Assembly: GCA_020328155.1 (NCBI GenBank)
Contig: JAIXMX010000003.1
Location: 61,930 to 125,929 of the forward strand
Source: Candidatus Endomicrobiellum agilis
GTDB lineage: Bacteria > Elusimicrobiota > Endomicrobiia > Endomicrobiales > Endomicrobiaceae
Length of the DNA stretch: 64,000 bases
Reading direction: 5' to 3'
Part shown: one piece after another, positions 1 to 10,213 of the stretch
Position numbering within the stretch: the first letter of the stretch is position 1
Layout of the letters: the number at the start of each line of letters is the position of its first letter
Notes under the pieces: generated by a model
Database searches by the model: none
The model's input: the letters and a program-made list of their open reading frames with translations, nothing else
What the model was told of the DNA's origin: nothing
Program-made: the position numbers and the translations under genes

Positions 1-389
1 TAAAATCGCCTGACACCGCCATTTACTCCTGCTTCGCCGATATTGGGCGATGTGGCAAGCTCTACAGCAGATGAGATCTACGTTGATATCTCTGGAGAAA
101 AATATAAATCAGAATATGCTCTAAACATCTTACAAATGCAACAGTCTATCAATTCCCAGACAATTCTTGTTATAAATTCAGAGACAAATACTAATAGACG
201 CAACGAGGGAGCAAACGATTGAAGGTTTTAAATTTCTTAATCAATCTCTTATAAAAATATCTGAGGAAATTTGGAAAAATTCAAAATCTCTCAGCCACTC
301 CGACTGTTGTTCCTTTTACTTCTGCTCCTGCCCCCACACACACAAGTTCTTTCGCTTCTTCTAGTTCGAGTGTGGAATAGAAAAAATGA
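1..389 (+). pseudogene. decayed 3' end of a coding region (unknown product, Ser/Thr/Pro/Ala-rich C-terminus)
   Basis: Three consecutive reading frames give coherent peptide: TPPFTPASPILGDVASSTADEIYVDISGEKYKSEYALNILQMQQSINSQTILVINSETNTN / ATREQTIEGFKFLNQSLIKISEEIWKNS / NLSATPTVVPFTSAPAPTHTSSFASSSSSVE*. This implies at least two frameshifts. Confidence 0.5.
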
Positions 390-454
390 GAAAAAAACGT
401 TTTTGCGAATATGTTCGGTTCGTGCTGATATTTGTTTTAAAAAAATCTTATAAA

Positions 455-1612
455 TTATACTTCATTAATTAATTTTTCTGCATATTGTCTCGACCATAAG
501 TCAGCTTCAATAAAATTATCTAACGATGTATTTTCCGAAATTTTATGGGCTTTTACGGTTTTTTCAACAATTTTTGCAATATCCGTAAACTTTATTTCTT
601 TGTTTAAAAAGGCGGCAACCGCCGCCTCATTTGCGGCGTTCATTACCGCAGGCATAGTACGACCTTTCTTTGCAGTATAATATGCAAGCTTTAAACAGGG
701 AAACTTATTAAAATCAGGCTTGTAAAATTCCAGCTTATTAATCTCGACAAGATTCAACGGCTTAATATTTGATGGCAGCCTTTCCGGATAAGTTAAAGCG
801 TACTGTATCGGAAGTTTCATATCCGGATTTGAAAGCTGCGCTATAACGGAACCATCTATGTATTCTACCATTGAATGCACTACAGACTGCGGATGTATAG
901 CAATTTCAACTTTATCTATGGGTATTCCGAAAAGAACAGATGCTTCAATAGCTTCAAGCCCTTTATTCATAAGCGTAGCGCTGTCAATCGTTATTTTTTT
1001 GCCCATCTTCCACGTCGGATGATCTAAAGCCTGTTCGGCTGTTATTTTAGAAAAATCTTTATCATATTTATAAAATGGACCGCCGGAAGCCGTAAGAATT
1101 ATTCTTTTTATCTGTGATTTTTTCTCGCCTGCACAGCATTGAAATATTGCCGAGTGTTCGCTGTCAACAGGAAGCACTAAGACGCCGTTTTCGGCAGCAA
1201 GTTTCATTATATAACTTCCCGCCATAACAAGCGTTTCTTTATTTGCAACAGCAATATCTTTCTTCGCTCTTATTGCTGCTATAGTGGGCTTTAAACCGAT
1301 AGTTCCGACGACTGCGATGAGAATCATGTCGGCTTTCGGCATTGTTACAAGTTTCTCAAGTCCCGTATTTCCGCTATAAACGCCGGTTTTTATATTATTT
1401 GAGACACACCATTTTCTTAAATTTTGAGCATCAGAAGAATTGTTTACGGATACTGCTGCAGGTTTAAATTTTCTAATCTGCGATTTTAAAATTTTTACAT
1501 TAGAGCCAATGGCAAGACCTTCAATAAAAATATTATCTTTCATTTTAGAAACTATATTAAGAGTCTGTCTGCCTATGGAACCTGATGAACCTAAAACCGT
1601 TATTCTTTTCAT
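455..1612 (-). CDS. dxr: 1-deoxy-D-xylulose 5-phosphate reductoisomerase
   Basis: 385 aa; N-terminal GSSGSIGRQTLNI NADPH motif, ANKETLVMAG, DSEHSAIFQC, TASGGPF, NAANEAAV. Confidence 0.97.
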   Translation of the reverse strand: MKRITVLGSSGSIGRQTLNIVSKMKDNIFIEGLAIGSNVKILKSQIRKFKPAAVSVNNSSDAQNLRKWCVSNNIKTGVYSGNTGLEKLVTMPKADMILIAVVGTIGLKPTIAAIRAKKDIAVANKETLVMAGSYIMKLAAENGVLVLPVDSEHSAIFQCCAGEKKSQIKRIILTASGGPFYKYDKDFSKITAEQALDHPTWKMGKKITIDSATLMNKGLEAIEASVLFGIPIDKVEIAIHPQSVVHSMVEYIDGSVIAQLSNPDMKLPIQYALTYPERLPSNIKPLNLVEINKLEFYKPDFNKFPCLKLAYYTAKKGRTMPAVMNAANEAAVAAFLNKEIKFTDIAKIVEKTVKAHKISENTSLDNFIEADLWSRQYAEKLINEV

Positions 1613-2406
1613 TTTAAGAGTTGTAAAGCGTAGTACATTGCAGGAGCGGCAAACATATAAGAGTCAAATCTGTCAAAAACTCCACCATGACCGGGTATAA
1701 TTTTTCCGGAATCTTTAACACTACCATCTCTTTTAATAAGCGATTCGGCAAGATCTGAAAATTGCCCCACAACAGCAACTACAAGACCAAGTATTGCGGC
1801 ATCCTGCAGAGTTAAAATATCACACATAAATATATATCTACAAGCAACTGCCGCTAAAATGCCGAAAACAATTCCTGCAGCTGTGCCTTCTAACGTTTTT
1901 TTAGGACTGACATTTTTTGCAAGTTTGTGTTTCCCAAAGATTTTTCCGAAAGCGTAAGCCATAGTATCTAAAGTCCAAACGACTATAAAGATGAAAAATG
2001 TAAGTTCCATACCGTTGGTTAAATTGCGTATATAAACTATGTGCATTAAAGTAAGCGGAATAAAAAAAGCTCCTAAAAAAGATGATGCTATTCTGCCGAT
2101 GCATAGGACGGGGTTTTTTCCAAAAACCTCAATTCCGAAAAGAACGAGCATTATTGTAACAGCAGCAACCGCGACTTTATTTACCGGGATATCTTTGAAA
2201 AAATATAAAAACACAAAAAACGCAGCAGCCATTACTAACGACACAACGTTGTGCGGATTATATTTTTTTGAAATTATCAAATATTCATGAACGCACAAGA
2301 ACGATATTATAAGCATCATTATATAAAACGGAACATTTCCGCAGTATACGCACATAAGAATAATGGGCATTCCAATAATAGCTGTCAACATTCTAGTTAG
2401 TAACAT
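1609..2406 (-). CDS. cdsA: phosphatidate cytidylyltransferase
   Basis: 265 aa multi-TM protein with the CDP-diglyceride synthetase signature (SDLAESLIKRDGSVKDSGKIIPGHGGVFDRFDS). Confidence 0.96.
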   Translation of the reverse strand: MLLTRMLTAIIGMPIILMCVYCGNVPFYIMMLIISFLCVHEYLIISKKYNPHNVVSLVMAAAFFVFLYFFKDIPVNKVAVAAVTIMLVLFGIEVFGKNPVLCIGRIASSFLGAFFIPLTLMHIVYIRNLTNGMELTFFIFIVVWTLDTMAYAFGKIFGKHKLAKNVSPKKTLEGTAAGIVFGILAAVACRYIFMCDILTLQDAAILGLVVAVVGQFSDLAESLIKRDGSVKDSGKIIPGHGGVFDRFDSYMFAAPAMYYALQLLK

Positions 2407-2672
2407 CGCAAACTCTAAAAATTATATTTTAATGGCAGATTAAATTTATTACAAATATCTTGATATATGGTTACGAACTGCTGATTACATCGTGCTTAAC
2501 GATCACGAAAAGAGTCGTAAACTGTAAATACAAAAACAACTGTGGTAGTCAGACATATAAACTGCCTGAGACGATACGTATAAACTTATTTAAAAGACAG
2601 CAGTCTTTCTATAAAGCAAGAAGATATCTTTATGAAAATGCTATATAATCAGCGACATAATCACTATTGCTG

Positions 2673-3380
2673 TCACAATCCGCCAAAACGCCTTTCTCTT
2701 TTTTGAAATTCCGATATCGCGATCTCTAAGTCTCGTTGCGTAAAATCAGGCCATAATTTACCTGTTACGTAAATTTCAGAATACGCAATCTGCCACAGAA
2801 GAAAATTTGATATTCTGAATTCTCCTGAAGTACGAATAAGCAAATCTGGATCAGACTGTCCGGCAGTATACAAAAAAGACGAAACAATTTCTTCCGTAGG
2901 CTTTTTTATACCATGCTTTGACATCTCTTTGAAAGCATGTATAAGTTCTTGCCTTGCTCCATAATTTAAAGCTATATTTAACTCAAGTCCCGTATTTTGA
3001 GATGTAGTCTTGCGTGCATTTTCAACTTCAATTCTTACAGTTTCAGGAAATTTTGACAAATCTCCAAGTATTCTCAATTTAACGCCTAAACTACTTAAAT
3101 CTTTTAATTCTTTTTTTATAAACTGTCTGAGTAAAGAAAATAATATTTTTATTTCAGATTGCGGTCTCTTCCAGTTTTCAGTAGAAAAAGCATATAGTGT
3201 CAAAACTTTGATTCCAAGACTGCTTGCAGCCCTGACAATATTTTTTATAGTTTTAACACCTTGTTTATGACCGAAAGCTCTGGGTAAGGATCTTTTCTTT
3301 GCCCATCTGCCGTTCCCATCCATTATGATAGCTACGTGTCCGGGTATCAAAAAAATTCCTTTATTGTTTAGAAATAGCAC
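2673..3380 (-). CDS. uppS: isoprenyl transferase / undecaprenyl diphosphate synthase
   Basis: PGHVAIIMDGNGRWAKKR, FSTENWKRP and DLLIRTSGEFRISNFLLWQIAYSE signatures. Confidence 0.96.
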   Translation of the reverse strand: MLFLNNKGIFLIPGHVAIIMDGNGRWAKKRSLPRAFGHKQGVKTIKNIVRAASSLGIKVLTLYAFSTENWKRPQSEIKILFSLLRQFIKKELKDLSSLGVKLRILGDLSKFPETVRIEVENARKTTSQNTGLELNIALNYGARQELIHAFKEMSKHGIKKPTEEIVSSFLYTAGQSDPDLLIRTSGEFRISNFLLWQIAYSEIYVTGKLWPDFTQRDLEIAISEFQKRERRFGGL

Positions 3381-3534
3381 TTACCGGACAGGTCGGTTCG
3401 CATGCTCCACACCCTTGGCAAAGCTTAGTATCAATTTCGTATTTATCGCCGTTCTCTTTAATAGCCGAAACAGGACAATTTCCGGCGCATGCTCCGCATC
3501 CCACGCAAGTATTTGCATCAATCTGATAGACCAT
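3361..3534 (-). CDS. small 2[4Fe-4S] ferredoxin (57 aa)
   Basis: Absent from the ORF track (<60 aa). Reverse complement translates to MVYQIDANTCVGCGACAGNCPVSAIKENGDKYEIDTKLCQGCGACEPTCPVSAISKQ*, with two CxxCxxCxxxCP clusters. Confidence 0.93.
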   Translation of the reverse strand: MVYQIDANTCVGCGACAGNCPVSAIKENGDKYEIDTKLCQGCGACEPTCPVSAISKQ

Positions 3535-3553
3535 TATGTTCTCCTGATTTTAT

Positions 3554-4114
3554 TTATATCTGCATAACTTCTTTTTCTTTAACCGCTATATTGTCATCTA
3601 TTTTCTTTATATAATCGTCGGTAATTTTCTGAGCTTTAGCTTCAAATTTCTTCTTATCGTCTTCAGTTATAACTTTATCTCTCTCAAGCGTCTTTATATT
3701 TTCAACCAAAATTCTTCTTTCATTTCTTACGGCAATTCTGAATTCTTCCGCCATCCTGCCTACAGATTTTGCTATCTCTTTTCTTCCCTCCTGCGTAAGA
3801 GAAGGGACAGAAATACGTATGAGTTTTCCGTCATTTACCGGAGTCATTCCTATGTCGGCTTTAAGTATCGCTTTTTCTATTGCGTTTAACTGCGAAACGT
3901 CCCACGGTCTTATTTCTATTGTTTTTGCGTCTGGGATGCTAATAGCCCCAATCTGATTTATAGGCATGAGAGAACCGTAACTTTCAACTTTTATTCCCTC
4001 TATTATAGCACTGCTTGCCCTGCCGGTTCTTATCGAAGACAATTCGCATTTTAATCTATCTATAGTTTTTTTCATAGCTTCTTCTGACGCTGAAAAAAAA
4101 CTCTGAACTTGCAT
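3554..4114 (-). CDS. frr: ribosome recycling factor
   Basis: 186 aa; ELSSIRTGRAS, IRPWD, IRISVPSLTQEGRKEIAK. Confidence 0.97.
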   Translation of the reverse strand: MQVQSFFSASEEAMKKTIDRLKCELSSIRTGRASSAIIEGIKVESYGSLMPINQIGAISIPDAKTIEIRPWDVSQLNAIEKAILKADIGMTPVNDGKLIRISVPSLTQEGRKEIAKSVGRMAEEFRIAVRNERRILVENIKTLERDKVITEDDKKKFEAKAQKITDDYIKKIDDNIAVKEKEVMQI

Positions 4115-4115
4115 T

Positions 4116-4814
4116 TTATGCCTCCACCATCGTACCTATTTTTTCCCCGTTTAAAACTTTCCTTAAATTACCATCTTTATAAAAATCAAACACGGTAATT
4201 GATATATTTGTCTGCATGCACAATGAAAAAGCTTCAGAATCCATTATTTTTAAATTTTTATCCAAAGCCTCTTTAAAAGTTAAAGAATTAAACTTTATGG
4301 CATCTTTATTTTTTTTGGGGTCTGCACTATAAACACCGTCAACCTGCGTGGCTTTCAATAACATATCAGCTTTTATTTCTGCGGCTCTTAAAGCGGCGGT
4401 GGTGTCCGTCGTGAAAAAAGGATTGCCCGTACCGCCTGCAAAAATAACCGTATTCCCTTGTTCAATACACCTAATAACTCTTTCTCTGTTAAAATTTTCG
4501 ACAAAACCGCTCACACCGTTTGCCGAAAATAAATTTGACTTCATGCCAGCTTTTGCCAGAGCATCGCTTAAAGCAAGAGAGTTCATAACAGTTACAAGCA
4601 TTCCCATTTTATCTGCAGTAACTCTTTCTATAAACTTGCATGCACCTCTCCATATATTTCCCGCGCCAATAACAATTGCAAGTTGTACCTTACTGCGAGT
4701 GACGGCTGATTTAATTTCGTTTACGGTTCTTGAAAGACTGTCTGCACTTATTAAAGACGAGTCACCAGAAAGAGATTCTCCAGAAAGTTTTAAAAGCACT
4801 CTCTTTGCAGACAT
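4116..4814 (-). CDS. pyrH: uridylate kinase
   Basis: KRVLLKLSGESL, GAGNIWRG, FAGGTGNPFFTTDTTAALRA. Confidence 0.97.
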   Translation of the reverse strand: MSAKRVLLKLSGESLSGDSSLISADSLSRTVNEIKSAVTRSKVQLAIVIGAGNIWRGACKFIERVTADKMGMLVTVMNSLALSDALAKAGMKSNLFSANGVSGFVENFNRERVIRCIEQGNTVIFAGGTGNPFFTTDTTAALRAAEIKADMLLKATQVDGVYSADPKKNKDAIKFNSLTFKEALDKNLKIMDSEAFSLCMQTNISITVFDFYKDGNLRKVLNGEKIGTMVEA

Positions 4815-4816
4815 TA

Positions 4817-5413
4817 TTATTCTTCTCCGAGTTTAAATCTTGCAAATCTTTTTATTATTATGTTCTCGCCGATTTTTGCAATGGCATTTGTCACCAAATC
4901 TTTTATTGTCTCTTTACCGGAAATATCTCTTATATAGATTTGGTCGTATAAACATACTTGAGTGTAAAATTTTTCAATTTTACCTTCAATAATTTTATCG
5001 TAGATTTTTTCTGGTTTACCTTCTTCCTTAAGCTGGGCTTTATAGATTTCTTTTTCCGCATCAAGAACGCTTGCAGGAATTTGTTCGCGCGAAATATAGG
5101 TAGGAGCAGCTGCAGCGACTTGCATTGCAATTTCTTTAACTAAATTCTGAAAATCTTCCGTTTTTGCTACAAAATCAGTTTCACAGTTTACTTCAATTAA
5201 AACACCCAGTGTACCATTGCCGTGTATATATGAATAGACAAGTCCTTGTTTTGCGAGTCTTCCCGCTCTTTTAACAGCTGATGCTATGCCTTTTTCCCTA
5301 AGCCATTGGCAGGCTCTGTCCACATCGTCATTTGATTCTTTTAATGCGTTCCTGCAATCCATTATTCCTGCACCTGTCATCTCTCTTAACTTTATTATAA
5401 GCTCGGTTGACAT
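4817..5413 (-). CDS. tsf: elongation factor Ts
   Basis: LREMTGAGIMDCRNAL, EVNCETDFVAK. Confidence 0.97.
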   Translation of the reverse strand: MSTELIIKLREMTGAGIMDCRNALKESNDDVDRACQWLREKGIASAVKRAGRLAKQGLVYSYIHGNGTLGVLIEVNCETDFVAKTEDFQNLVKEIAMQVAAAAPTYISREQIPASVLDAEKEIYKAQLKEEGKPEKIYDKIIEGKIEKFYTQVCLYDQIYIRDISGKETIKDLVTNAIAKIGENIIIKRFARFKLGEE

Positions 5414-6180
5414 TACTTTGCTTCTCCTTCCCGCGTGTTTTCCTCTTTTTCCACAGTCGACGTCGCTTCTTTTACATCGTTTTTTTCTTTCTTACTGGCA
5501 ATATCTTTACCTTCCAAAACAGCGTCGGCGATAATAGAGCAAAAAAGCTTTACGGCTCTTATGGCATCATCATTTCCGGGGATAGGATAATCAACCAGAT
5601 CCGGGTCACAATTTGTGTCACAGATTGCAACAATCGGGATTTTGAGTTTTCTTGCTTCTAAAATAGCGGTTGCTTCTTCGTGAGAATCTACGACAAACAT
5701 AAGTCCCGGAAGATTTGACATATTTTTAAGTCCTTCCAAAGATTTTTCGAGTTTTGTTCTCTCCCTTTCAATTTGAGACTGTTCTTTTTTTGAAAGAAGT
5801 TTAAAAACTCCATCCTCTTTCATCTTTTCTATTTCTTTATATCTTGCGATCGATTTCTTCAATGTTTCAAAGTTTGTAAGCGTTCCGCCAAGCCATCTTT
5901 CGGATACAAAATATGCTCCGCAACGCAATGCTTCTTCTTTTATGGTAAGCTGCGCCTGTTTCTTTGTTCCTACAAATATTATGCTTTTTCCTTCAGAGAC
6001 GAAATCTCTTACAACTCTATAATTTTTTTTCAACTCTTTGAGGGTTTTCTGAAGGTCAACGATGTGAATTTTGTTCCTTACTCCAAAAATGAATTTTGCC
6101 ATTTTTGGATTCCATCTTCTGGTTTGGTGTCCAAAGTGGACGCCGGCTTCCAGCAAAGCTTTCATTGTAATGTTTGCCAT
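5413..6180 (-). CDS. rpsB: 30S ribosomal protein S2
   Basis: [55 protein letters not shown]. Confidence 0.98.
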   Translation of the reverse strand: MANITMKALLEAGVHFGHQTRRWNPKMAKFIFGVRNKIHIVDLQKTLKELKKNYRVVRDFVSEGKSIIFVGTKKQAQLTIKEEALRCGAYFVSERWLGGTLTNFETLKKSIARYKEIEKMKEDGVFKLLSKKEQSQIERERTKLEKSLEGLKNMSNLPGLMFVVDSHEEATAILEARKLKIPIVAICDTNCDPDLVDYPIPGNDDAIRAVKLFCSIIADAVLEGKDIASKKEKNDVKEATSTVEKEENTREGEAK

Positions 6181-7250
6181 ATTTTTCTCCTTCGGTTTTT
6201 TGCTGCGTTTGCAATGCAGCTTCCGCTCTTAGACAGCTTATATTTCTGTCTCACGGCTTCCACAATCTTCAATCTCCGAAACCCCAAAATTCGGTTTTAG
6301 AACTTAAGCTTTAGGGACCTTTGGCAAATCCGACTGTGTGTTTATTTAATATGTTTTCCCCACGTAAACATCTGTTATTTTATCAAAAAAAGCTTCGTTT
6401 TTCAAGGAATCTATCATTAATAAGTGAATACAACTTTCTAAGAGGCGAAAATACGGATTAAGTTTATCTAAACAATATACTTTTTCACCATACAGCGCTA
6501 ATTTAATTTGCTTGCAATATGCGTTTTCATCTTTTCCTTTTGGGTATTATTAATTTGTCACAGTTGATTTAGACAGCTCTTCTCTGCAGTTTTGTTTTAT
6601 CCGGTAATTTAAAGTCTTTTGGTAAAATATTAGCAGTACGGCGAGATTAGTTAGCGATAGATTTTTATTACGTTTTTCTCGCCACCGATGACAGTGTATT
6701 TTATATGACAGTTAAAATTGCAATTGGCGTGTTTTTTTTGTCTGCTGATAAGTTAATAATAAGTTTAATCTTTTTTTAAGATTTCGTCGGTGATATTTTT
6801 TCCGTATCCGTTGTGTAAACAAATCGGTTTATGCAACTTCCGCTATGTTTTATTGTTGATTTGATTCGAGATCTCTCGCTGCATATTGCGTTTTTGCCGG
6901 TGAAAATGATGAAGATACGACGATTGTAGATGCAACAATTGATGTTATAAAATTTTTGGACACAATTTTTTAATCTTCTTAAAATTTAAATAAATCTGAC
7001 AAAACATTTTACATAAATCCCAGTCGTGATTGTCCTACATTTAAGGACGTGTCGTTATGAGTTAAATAAATTTTTTAGGTCTTTTAAATAAAAGTTATGA
7101 AATCTCTATGGATTTTTATTGACTGTTCTGAAAAATAAAAGATATTTAATATTTGAAAAACAGTATTTTAAAATCAAAGATTTTTTAACAGATACAAAGG
7201 AATAAACTAATAAAACTTTTAAATTCTTGCTGCCAAATATTTTTGCGTCG

Positions 7251-8507
7251 TCAATTGCGAATTCTCCGTATGTCGGCGCCGAGTTTTTTAAACTTTTTTT
7301 CAAGCATATCATATCCTCTGTCCAAATGGTAAATTCTTGAAACTGTAGTCTTGCCGTTTGCGGCAAGCCCGGCTAAAACAAGAGCCGCTCCGGCTCTTAA
7401 ATCCGATACCATTACCGGCGCTCCCGAAAACTTTTTAACGCCTTTTATATTCGCGGTTTTACCGTCTATCGCTATATCAGCGCCGAATCTCTGAAGTTCG
7501 GCGACATGCAGAAACCTATTTTCAAAAACATTCTCTTCTACGCATGATTTCCCGTTTAAAAGACACATTAAAGCCATCCATTGAGCCTGAACGTCGGTGG
7601 GAAACCCCGGATATACTTCCGTCTTTACATTTTGCGGTTTTAAACTTTTTATCCACTTTACGAAAATTGTATCCTTCGTTTCTTTAATGTACAATCCGCA
7701 TTTTTTCAAGTTATCATTTACAGATTTTAAATGCTGAGGAATGACTTTTTTAATAATAATTTCGCCTTTGGTAATCGCCGCGGCAATTACATACGTAGCA
7801 GCTTCTATCCTGTCGGGAATTATCTCGTGCGTAAAACCATGAAGTTTGTCCACGCCATCTATTGCAATCTTTTTTGTTCCTGCTCCCGTCACTTTTGCTC
7901 CCATTTTATTTAAAACTTCTGCCAAATCTTCTATTTCCGGCTCACAGGAGGCATTAGTAATTGTAGTTTTACCTTTTGCTAAAACTGCGGCAAGCAATAT
8001 ATTTTCTGTCGCGCCGACGCTTGGAAATCTAAAGCTTATCTGCGCACCTTTTAGTCCGTTGCCGGCAAAGGTTTTTACATAACCACCTTCTACCGCAATC
8101 TCAGCGCCTAATTTCTTAAATGCGTCCAAATGCATATCTACAGGTCTTGCGCCTATAGCGCATCCGCCGGGCAGCGATACGTTGACTTTTTTAAGTCTTG
8201 CAAGCAAAGGACCCATTATTAAAACGCTTGCACGCATTTTTCTTACTAAATCATAAGGCGCTATATGCTTGTATTTATCTGAAGAATAAGCTTTTACTGT
8301 ATTTCCTTCTTTAACAGTTTTTTTACCTATAAAATTTAAAAATGCTACCGTCGTCTCTATATCAGCAAGAGAAGGAATGTTCTTTATTGTTGCGGGGTCA
8401 TCTGTGAGCAGAGTGGCAAACAATATGGGCAACGCGGAATTTTTTGAACCTGACACAATAACTTCACCTTTTAACTTCTTGCCGCCATATATTACTATTT
8501 TATCCAT
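7251..8507 (-). CDS. murA: UDP-N-acetylglucosamine 1-carboxyvinyltransferase
   Basis: 418 aa; KIVIYGGKKLKGEVIVSGSKNSALPIL, PGGCAIGARPVDMHL, PGFPTDVQAQWMAL, DLRAGAALVLAGL. Confidence 0.97.
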   Translation of the reverse strand: MDKIVIYGGKKLKGEVIVSGSKNSALPILFATLLTDDPATIKNIPSLADIETTVAFLNFIGKKTVKEGNTVKAYSSDKYKHIAPYDLVRKMRASVLIMGPLLARLKKVNVSLPGGCAIGARPVDMHLDAFKKLGAEIAVEGGYVKTFAGNGLKGAQISFRFPSVGATENILLAAVLAKGKTTITNASCEPEIEDLAEVLNKMGAKVTGAGTKKIAIDGVDKLHGFTHEIIPDRIEAATYVIAAAITKGEIIIKKVIPQHLKSVNDNLKKCGLYIKETKDTIFVKWIKSLKPQNVKTEVYPGFPTDVQAQWMALMCLLNGKSCVEENVFENRFLHVAELQRFGADIAIDGKTANIKGVKKFSGAPVMVSDLRAGAALVLAGLAANGKTTVSRIYHLDRGYDMLEKKFKKLGADIRRIRN

Positions 8508-8560
8508 TTACAATTCCCAATGACGCGACTATAAGCTCAGTCTTTTAATTCCTTTTTGTG

Positions 8561-9442
8561 TCACTTTATATTTAACGACACTAATAGTGATGTTAAAAAA
8601 TAATCTGAGATCAAAATAAAAACCATTGAGGACATAACGGAACTTGTAGTTGCTTTCCCAACGCCTTCCGCTCCTCCTTTTGTATTGAAACCTTTGTGGC
8701 ATGCGATTATTACGATAATCAAAGCGAAAAAAGACGATTTTATAATTCCGTGAAAAAAAGTCTTTATCGTCATAAAGTCCAAAACTTCAGACCAATATGA
8801 GCTTGGAGAGACTTCCCATAAGTTTGTTGTTAGAGTCATCCCGCCGTATACTCCGATTATGTTGGCAATTGCCGTGAGCGCAGGAAGCATAAAAAAACAA
8901 GCTAAAAATCTTGAAACGGCAAGAAATCTTACCGGATCTGTGCCAAGCGTATATAAAGCGTCAAGCTGCTCTGTAATTTTCATTGTGCCGAGTTCTGCCG
9001 TAATTGCGGCACCGACTCTTCCTGTTACAACTATTGCCGTAAGAACAGGTCCTAGTTCTACAACTAGAGAAAAACCTGTTATCGTGCCGACATAAATAGG
9101 CTCATTGAAAAGATTTGTGGTTGCAGAGCCTGTCTGAAGAGCCAAAACCATTCCGGTAAAAAAAGATGTGAGCGTTATTATGGGAATAGAGCGCCATCCA
9201 ATTTCAACCATTTGTGAAATAGTGTTTTTTACGGGTATGCTGCCTTTGAATATCCATAAAATTGTCTCCGCTGTCATTAAAACAGCTTTTCCTAGTCCCT
9301 CTAACGACGGAACAAAAATTTTAGATGGTATCATCTTGCTTATTTTCATCTTAGAAAGTTTTGTTTTTATAAATTTTATCGTATTCCCTTTTAATATGCA
9401 GCTGATGAATTTGCATAAAACTACTGCATTGCCCGGACACAA
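8561..9442 (-). CDS. MlaE family ABC transporter permease
   Basis: GWRSIPIITLTSFFTGMVLALQT, ELGPVLTAIVVTGRVGAAITAELGTMKITEQLDAL. The true start may be an internal Met near MKISKMIPS. Confidence 0.92.
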   Translation of the reverse strand: MCPGNAVVLCKFISCILKGNTIKFIKTKLSKMKISKMIPSKIFVPSLEGLGKAVLMTAETILWIFKGSIPVKNTISQMVEIGWRSIPIITLTSFFTGMVLALQTGSATTNLFNEPIYVGTITGFSLVVELGPVLTAIVVTGRVGAAITAELGTMKITEQLDALYTLGTDPVRFLAVSRFLACFFMLPALTAIANIIGVYGGMTLTTNLWEVSPSSYWSEVLDFMTIKTFFHGIIKSSFFALIIVIIACHKGFNTKGGAEGVGKATTSSVMSSMVFILISDYFLTSLLVSLNIK

Positions 9443-10213
9443 TGAAAGATTTTACCTGTTTGAATGGTGGAATGCGAGTATATGAGGATTGTCGCTGCTA
9501 TACCGTTTCTGCTCGTTGTGTGTTAACATTCTACCTTTGGAGACTTTTAACTTCCGCTGCATCTCTGCTAATTCCTCGCATATATTTTTATTTTCCATTT
9601 CCCTTTCCCTTTCTATTTTTGAATAATATATTGCAGTACTCCACCTTGATATAAAAGTCACCGCGTTTGCTGTACGTTTCTTGCTTTATCTCGTGCTAAG
9701 AACTACATTTGTTAGTTGATTGTTAAGGTCTCACGGTATTAATTATTATGCCTACTTTTTACCTACCTCTAGTCTATTGCCTTTATCGGCGGTTTTTGTG
9801 CTGACATTGGCGGCTGTATCTTTTTTCCCTTACGGGAGGTTCCCGGTCGGTATTCCGTATAGCGATTAATATGCTATCGCCAACAACATGGGACCAAAAA
9901 ATTTCCAACTAACATTTAATATATAGTTAAAAACAGAGATTATTTTTTTGGTTTTAACTTCTCTCATCTCTTCTTAGATTATTCCTCTTACAGTATTAAT
10001 TCCCATTAGTTTCTTGCAACCCGGGATAACGCACATAAGTAGACAAAAAATTAGTGCCTTCCTAATACTCATATCCCGTCTATTGGATTGGTCAAGCAAA
10101 GACTTCTCAAGTTCTAATGTTAAAAAAAATGATTGGTCCACGCTAATTACCACATGTTTGTTTCCGAACTGACGTAATGTGAAGCAATACGTAAAATAGT
10201 TAATCAGTTTTTA

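Noticed and set aside
271-453. 60-aa Leu-rich plus-strand ORF
   Set aside because: Out-of-frame reading of the pseudogene tail; the neighbouring frame gives NLSATPTVVPFTSAPAPTHTSS*.
4348-4836. 162-aa plus-strand ORF
   Set aside because: Antisense to pyrH, which is clearly coding; a mirror ORF.
7106-7366. 86-aa minus-strand ORF overlapping the murA 3' end
   Set aside because: Overlaps the conserved murA C-terminus out of frame; no protein-like features.
9168-9485. 105-aa plus-strand ORF
   Set aside because: Antisense to the MlaE-like permease.
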